Made by a program: the position numbers and the translations under genes. The notes below the pieces were generated by a model. The model was not told the origin of the DNA. It worked only from the letters and a program-made list of their open reading frames with translations, and did no database searches. Below are positions 7,378 through 12,068 of a stretch of 12,068 bases of DNA, in pieces; positions within the stretch are counted from its first letter, which is position 1, and each line of letters begins with the position of its first letter. Source of the DNA: Euperipatoides rowelli (taxonomy: Eukaryota > Onychophora > Udeonychophora > Euonychophora > Peripatopsidae); the NCBI GenBank assembly GCA_003024985.2, contig PXIH01S0046784.1. One strand, given 5' to 3'.

Positions 7378-10300
7378 ATGGGCAGTGACACTATAGACCT
7401 TAACTTTGCATCACTGAATATACAGGGTATGAATGCTTTCAGGAAAAAGAAACAGCTAATAGGTTTCTCCCTTAAAAATCAGATTGATATATGTATGTGA
7501 CCGGGGGTCTAAATTTGGCGGTTCTTGAAAAACATTTTTTAAATTTTCAAGGAAAGGCCCAAAAAGCCTGTAAAGGGGTAATGGCGTTGGTATCTAAGCG
7601 ATTGGTTGTATCCAATTTTAAGCTTCTCAAGGCTAATTCTAGTTACATTATCATGTCATTTTTTTTATAATGGGCAGAAGGTAATGATGGTAAATTACTA
7701 TGCACCCAACTTCAAAGATCACAATCGCTTGGTCTTCTCTGAATTAGTCCAGAATGTGAATGTTGATCATGATTTGCTAATTGTGGCTGGTGACTTCAAT
7801 CATGGAAAATCACTGGAGGATAAATTTTTTAGGGTGCAGTTTGCTGGACTTTCTCTGATTAGTGTCGCCCAGCAGGTGGGACTTCAGCATATATACTAAC
7901 CAATTATGCAGCTACACCCAATGTGTTGGACTATGTTTTAGTGACAAATGGTTATTATGTGAATATGGAGTTGATTATTCAACCCATACCCTTTTCTGAC
8001 CACACTGCACTGGTGATCTCCTTGAGGCCCAAGCTTCCTCTTACTATACCTATTTATGCGGTATTCAAAAGCACCCCTTTATATCTCCTGGCTACCGCTG
8101 AAGAGCAATTTTTCTCAGATGTTTATATTCAGGCTCATGCTCTACTGTTTGGAAACTTTGACTACAATATTTATATGGATTTTAAAATGTTTTTACTCAA
8201 ACATATTTAAATGTTTGTAACATTTGGAGAACCGAGAAGTATCATCGTAGGTTGGATGATTTGGACAATGTAATTGTCCTTATGAAGAACATTAATAGAG
8301 AGGGTATACCCTTTTTTATTCGTTGCGCTCATGAGCATGTACACATATATTAAGAGATTCAGGATACTCAATATTATGTATTAAGGAAGAAAATTGCAGC
8401 AACTAAGGGTGAAATTACAGCGCTAATGACCTCTTTCTATTTAAAAAAAAATGCTGTGCCTCCAATTCTATCTTTATATGGTGGTCACGATGAGATAACC
8501 GGACTAGAAATGATTAATCATATCTATGATTATTTTAGAGAGACTTTCAGATCTGCAGCAGAAGTGATCCTGATTTTGTGTCATTAGCATATTTTCCTAT
8601 TTCACCTGATGCTGATCCTAACTACAATGTTGATATTAATGATGAAGTGTTGGCAGTGCTATAAAGAGTTTAAATCGGGGAAGTTTGCCTGTACCTGACC
8701 TGGTGACTGTTCTTCTCCTCTAGAATTTTTGCACATGTGTTTATTTCAAATTTGGTCAGGTTGTTTAATCTCTGGATAACTGAATCCTACATTTACTCAG
8801 ATATTGTACATTCCTATATGGACCTTCACCGGAAAAAAGTAGTGGCTCAGGAACAGCGTTTAAGCATATCTGACACCAGGCCTATAAATATCCAGAATAT
8901 GGAAACTAGGCTGTATGCACAAATTCTAAATAATTGTTTAAATCGGGTCTCGTCGTAATTTACTATCACCTTATCACTTTGCTATCAAGGGCAAGTCCAT
9001 GCATGTGCCTATAATATTATTGCAGCAGGCGATTCATATGGGTAAGTTAACTAATGATGAGAGTTTGATCATTATTTTTGTGGATCTTCACAAAGCGTTA
9101 GATTTTGTTAGCCATCAGTATCTAGTCGGCAGGATTAATCATTTATTTGGTCTCTCCTTTCTTGCAAAGGGACTTGTAAATTACATTTGCAACAAATTCA
9201 TTTCTATAAAATATAAAGGTAAATTATATGATAAGCTATCTGTAAAAAGGGGCATCACCTCAGGGCTCTCCCCTGAGGATGAACCTCTTTGCTATTTACA
9301 CTGACCAACTTATGTCTAATCTGGCCAATTTAAATTTTAGAATTTTCTTCCCATCTTTGAATTCTAGGATCCCCATAGCGTCCTTTGTGGATGACATTAT
9401 AATTTTCTTGGAAAATCGGGATAATTTGCCATTAGTTATGCAGGTGATTAAGGACTTTGTCACAATTATGGGATCCATTGTGAATGATACTAAGACGGCG
9501 GTATGGTTTCCTGCAACAAATGTGGTCGATCGTTCTAGGGGAGGTTAGGTTTCGGGGAGATACCTGGGTGTTCCTTTCCCTTTTGAAGGTATTGTGGCAC
9601 ATAATGCTATCCAGGGTAATATATTAGAGTATTTTGGTTTTGTTAAAACACAATTAGAGGGGAAACATATTTCCTTGGCCACTAAGTTCAAGATAGTTAA
9701 TGTGTACGTTTTTCAAAACTTTACTACTTTGTACCTCATTTTGTATTCTCTAAGAGATTCATTGCTAAATTATATAGTATTGTACTTAGAATACTTTGGG
9801 ATACAAAGTGAATACGTGTATCCAGGTTTAGGTTTACCAAGTCCTTGAAAAATGGGGGATTAGGGCTTCATAAAGTAAATTATTTGATTAGTATAGTTCA
9901 ATGTATTTTTTTTTTCAACTATCTGCAGTTTGGTAGATCTTTTATATTGGATCGGCCTATTGAACAGACTGACTGGCCTCCTCCTATTTTGAGGAATATG
10001 GCCTGTTTAGGAAGTTGAGAGTTGCATACAAAAATGTTATTGATACTTTTAATTTCAAGGTGCAGGGTAAAGTTAATTCGAAGGCTTATAAGGCCCTTCT
10101 TCAGGAGGACTATGTGCCTGCTATGCAATGTAGGTTGTTACTGCCCATTTACAAGGTCGTTAAAGCTTCTGGTGTGGGGCCGACCTTATTTGACTTTGCC
10201 TTTAGAAATTGACCAAATCTGTATTTACTAAGGATGTTCTCATAGAGATATTCCTTCCCGATTGTAAATTCTTATCCCTTTTGTACTGAAATCAAATCCT

Positions 10301-10617
10301 TGACACATCTTTTATTTCAGTGTAGTTATTTTTCGACTGTGAGGGTGCTGGATTTTGTTTATTATGATTTGTTTTCTCACAATTTATATGATGCCTTGGT
10401 TAAGGGATAAGCAAATTATACCCATTATTTTTTAATTTATTTTATAATTTGAAAAACACAAAACCTGAAGGTCTTTAAAGAGGCCATAATTAAGCCGTGG
10501 ACTTATCTTCAGGCTCAGGTTACTCACTTGGTATCACAGGATTTTTCTATTTTGTCTACCCAAGTATTTGGTCGCAAGTATTTCAATGTTTTTTTGGCTG
10601 ATGGATTGCATATGTAA
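7378..10617 (+). pseudogene. LINE ORF2: APE endonuclease, reverse transcriptase, C-terminal finger
   Basis: This protein would nick target DNA and reverse-transcribe the element RNA at the break. I chose ATG 7378 because SLNIQG (7411-7428), the first APE block, begins 11 codons later. Endonuclease blocks follow: NYYAPN (about 7693), GDFN (7789-7800) and SDH (7995-8003). The Glu of the QE block is not visible and falls at a frame break near 7498. The RT shows DTRPIN (about 8870), motif A VDLHKALD with catalytic Asp at 9083-9085, motif B QGSPLRMNLFAIYTD (9261-9305, reached by a one-base shift), motif C FVDD (9384-9395), YLGVPF (about 9562), and a GGLGL block (about 9858). A Cys/His finger, FCTEIKSLTHLLFQC (10279-10323), has lost its first Cys. 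The last stop is at 10615-10617. More than eight frame breaks or stops inactivate it. About 1,080 codons is a normal ORF2 length. Confidence 0.85.
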
Positions 10618-10769
10618 TTAATCTTTAATAGTTATTGTATTATTTGGGCAGCAAGTTATTATAGGTTTCTAGGATATTAAGATCTTAACCTTTTTTGGCT
10701 GGTTCTGTAACTTTTATTTTATTTGAATACATCTTATAATTTTGGGACAAACCCTGAAAAAAAAGAAAA
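10618..10769 (+). other. 3' UTR and A-rich tail of full-length LINE
   Basis: A short 3' UTR follows the ORF2 stop and ends GGGACAAACCCTG, then A8, G and a further A run. The tail runs directly into the right duplication. No AATAAA polyadenylation signal is visible just before the tail; AATAAA appears only inside the duplicated target (about 10780). Confidence 0.7.
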
Positions 10770-10785
10770 AAAAGAAGAAATAAAC
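10770..10785. repeat. Right target-site duplication of full-length LINE
   Basis: Second copy of AAAAGAAGAAATAAAC, identical to 5204-5219, placed after the A-rich tail. Confidence 0.75.
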
Positions 10786-10945
10786 AGTGAGACTTATTTA
10801 TTCACAAAATACAGACCTTTGAACAAAATAATGTGCAGGGCAACTAGATGTGCAAACAGCTTCATTACTGCTGATGGTTAGCCAGGATATATGGAGGAGC
10901 AAATTAAAAAATCATTAAAAAATATAACCTTTTTTTATTTAATTT
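10786..10945. other. Short spacer without recognised feature
   Basis: AT-rich sequence between the full-length LINE and the Penelope-like fragment. It could be more decayed Penelope-like sequence, but I cannot read any motif in it. Confidence 0.4.
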
Positions 10946-11378
10946 AAAACTTTAGAATTTCATAATAATGATACACCAGGAGGATTTCATACATCTGTTT
11001 ACCAAAACCAACATGTACAGACAGATTACTGGACTTCAATTCTGAACATCCCCAGAACAATAAAGCTCCTACTGTAAGAACCTATTTCAAAAGAACAGAA
11101 AACATCCCAGATACAGAGGAATTCGTCAAAAATGAAAAACTTCATCTTTACTCAACCCTTAGAAACAATGGGTATCCAGATTCATTCATAAAGAAATATC
11201 GCAAAAGTAAACCTAACATCATCCAAAAGAAGAAGAGTTTCTCTGTCTGCCTTCCATGGGTAAAAAATTGAGTGAATCGATAGGAAGAATATTGACAAAG
11301 ATTTAAATTCACACTTCCAAAAGTATTTGTTACACCACTTCCTCTTTCTCTTTCATGAAAATTCGTTGAAAGGAAGGT
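10946..11378 (+). pseudogene. Penelope-like element C-terminal RT fragment
   Basis: Penelope-like elements encode a reverse transcriptase followed in many lineages by a GIY-YIG endonuclease. Here LEFHNNDTPGGFHTSVYQ (10952-11005) leads, across a one-base shift, into KPTCTDRLLDFNSEHP (11005-11052). This matches the conserved xVYRKPTxTDxxLxxxSxHP block after the RT catalytic core. It continues with TVRTYFKRTENI, LRNNGYPDSFIKK (about 11161-11199) and, after a stop at 11269-11271 and another shift, KLSESIGRILTK, where PLEs have a P-Y/W-V-x-G-L-S-E-x-I motif. The piece 11005-11271 stays open for 88 codons. No catalytic motif upstream and no GIY-YIG domain downstream is visible. The fragment ends about where a SINE has inserted. 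Too short to be active. Confidence 0.75.
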
Positions 11379-11391
11379 ATAATTTAGCTAA
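11379..11391. repeat. Left target-site duplication of second SINE
   Basis: ATAATTTAGCTAA is repeated exactly at 11675-11687, on the other side of a tRNA-headed element with an A-run tail. Confidence 0.85.
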
Positions 11392-11405
11392 CTGTCTTGA
11401 TTCCG

Positions 11406-11471
11406 TGGTCAAGCGGATTCGCCTCCGCTTGATGAACTGAAGGCATATGCTGAGGTGTACAGGTTCGTGCC
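11406..11471 (+). promoter_or_regulatory. Pol III A and B boxes of second SINE
   Basis: TGGTCAAGCGG at 11406-11416 is close to the A-box consensus TRGCNNAGYGG. GGTTCGTGCC at 11462-11471 matches the B-box core GGTTCGANNCC except for missing one base after TTCG. The box starts are 56 bp apart. Both boxes are better preserved than in the first SINE. Confidence 0.65.
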
Positions 11472-11623
11472 TCAGCTTGGGCAGTTAAGGAACGGTTTTT
11501 TTCCCTAGCTGTAACAGCTCGCTTTGGGTTTTTCCAAGTATGCTGCCCTTGTTAACGTCTTAGGAACCTGTTTCTGGTGTATTAATTGTAAAATTATATG
11601 GCGTATTTAAATTGATTAAACTC

Positions 11624-11658
11624 AAAAAAAATCTCCCGTTAGAGGGGAGATTTTTTTT
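11624..11658 (+). repeat. Perfect 14-bp hairpin at SINE 3' end
   Basis: Eight A plus TCTCCC (11624-11637) pairs with GGGAGA plus eight T (11645-11658) around the 7-base loop GTTAGAG. The T tract continues to 11665 and then becomes an A tract (11666-11675). It may serve as the RNA structure recognised by the partner LINE reverse transcriptase, or as a Pol III stop. The role is inference. Confidence 0.75.
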
Positions 11659-11674
11659 TTTTTTTAAAAAAAAA

Positions 11675-11687
11675 ATAATTTAGCTAA
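11675..11687. repeat. Right target-site duplication of second SINE
   Basis: Exact second copy of ATAATTTAGCTAA (11379-11391), immediately after the A-run tail. Confidence 0.85.
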
Positions 11688-12068
11688 ATGATTTTCGAAA
11701 TTTAACACATTTTTATGACTTAAATTTTATCCTTACAAATATTATTTTATTACTAAAGTATTCCTCTTATTGTATATTAGTGTAAATATCTATTTATTCT
11801 GTAAAATTTTATATTTTTAGAATGTGAACAGGTTTGAGAAAAAACTGAAAGTAGGCTATTAATTCCTTAAATTACAGTTGGTAATTTAAATAAAAATTAT
11901 CTTACTTCTATAATTCTGAATGTATGTCATCACTATATACAGTCAACCGGAATGGAGTTGCCGATTTTTGCTTTCTAGATAGCTAATCTCATATCCTTAA
12001 AAATAATTGGAATTTAAATTTTTTTTATTGTTTTATATAGTTTAATATGTCTTTAATAAATCCGTGTG
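11688..12068. other. AT-rich flank without recognisable genes
   Basis: No coding similarity, RNA gene or repeat is visible. The missing 3' part of the Penelope-like element does not resume here in any frame I could read, so that element was probably already truncated before the SINE inserted. Confidence 0.55.

Larger units (their letters stand above)
5220..10769 (+). mobile_element. Full-length two-ORF LINE (L1/Tx1-like), degenerate
   Basis: This is an approximately 5.55-kb non-LTR retrotransposon with a 5' UTR (5220-5541), ORF1 with zinc knuckles (5542-6535), an inter-ORF linker (6536-7377), ORF2 with APE endonuclease, reverse transcriptase and a C-terminal Cys/His finger (7378-10617), a short 3' UTR (10618-10757) and a tail of A runs broken by single G bases. 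A 16-bp duplication flanks it, so both ends are defined, and the protein order supports full length. The APE plus FVDD-type RT plus GGLGL and finger layout fits the L1/Tx1 group; the precise clade is inference. Frameshifts and stops roughly every few hundred bases show that this copy is dead, though almost all domains are still readable. Confidence 0.85.
11392..11674 (+). mobile_element. tRNA-headed SINE with terminal hairpin
   Basis: This is a 283-bp non-autonomous retroposon with exact 13-bp duplications. The head has an A box, TGGTCAAGCGG (11406-11416), and a B box, GGTTCGTGCC (11462-11471), in tRNA-like spacing. The D-arm region contains an 8-bp inverted repeat, TCAAGCGG/CCGCTTGA (11409-11432). 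The body holds a 13-base palindrome AGCTGTAACAGCT (11507-11519) and no coding capacity. The 3' end is a perfect 14-bp hairpin followed by 15 T and about 10 A residues. A T7 run at 11496-11502 could stop Pol III early. The exact duplications suggest a younger insertion than the surrounding Penelope-like relic. I do not recognise the SINE family. Confidence 0.8.

Noticed and set aside
9919-10231. Overlapping open frames on both strands near the ORF2 C-terminus.
   Set aside because: Only the frame containing 10015-10212 continues the ORF2 protein; the minus-strand frame and the 10022-10231 frame are shadows.
11392-11485. Possible functional tRNA gene.
   Set aside because: A and B boxes are present, but no proper acceptor or anticodon stem folds, the T loop is one base short, and the unit continues into a SINE body with an A tail.
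11624-11665. Looks like a bacterial rho-independent terminator (GC stem followed by a T run).
   Set aside because: The surroundings are clearly eukaryotic retroelements and the hairpin lies inside the borders set by the 13-bp duplications, so it is part of a SINE tail.

Overview
This window looks like a piece of nuclear DNA from an animal, most likely an invertebrate. It is strongly AT-rich, has no dense bacterial-style gene layout, and carries a mixture typical of metazoan repeat landscapes: APE-type LINEs, a CR1/Jockey-like LINE, a Penelope-like element and tRNA-headed SINEs. A mollusc or other aquatic invertebrate would fit, but the sequence does not settle the taxon. Three single ambiguous bases (1209, 6654, 6748) suggest unpolished sequence. 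I found no host gene, intron-exon structure, functional tRNA, rRNA or CRISPR array. The window is a stack of dead or dying transposable elements.

Left part (1-2949): AT-rich flank; a 5'-truncated LINE end (640-1451) with a poly(A) tail and a perfect 14-bp target-site duplication (626-639 and 1452-1465); a weak possible second LINE C-terminus (about 1551-1823); and a tRNA-headed SINE (2371-2701) with an imperfect 9-10 bp duplication.

Middle (2950-5220): a degenerate tandem repeat with a 67-bp period (2950-3236) is interrupted by a CR1/Jockey-type reverse transcriptase relic (about 3237-4967). The repeat resumes at nearly the same phase (4968-5135), so the relic probably inserted into the array.

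Main element (5220-10769): an apparently full-length, about 5.55-kb, two-ORF LINE with an A-rich tail, flanked by a 16-bp duplication (5204-5219 and 10770-10785). ORF1 encodes a gag-like protein with a CCHC knuckle. A G-tract-rich linker follows. ORF2 encodes an APE endonuclease, a reverse transcriptase and a C-terminal Cys/His finger. In the usual mechanism ORF1 protein binds the RNA, and ORF2 protein nicks the target and copies the RNA in place. Both ORFs carry many frameshifts and stops, so this copy cannot move by itself.

Right part (10786-12068): a Penelope-like element C-terminal fragment (about 10946-11378) is followed by a SINE (11392-11674) with a perfect 13-bp duplication (11379-11391 and 11675-11687), A and B boxes, and a perfect 14-bp terminal hairpin. 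The last 380 bases are featureless AT-rich sequence.
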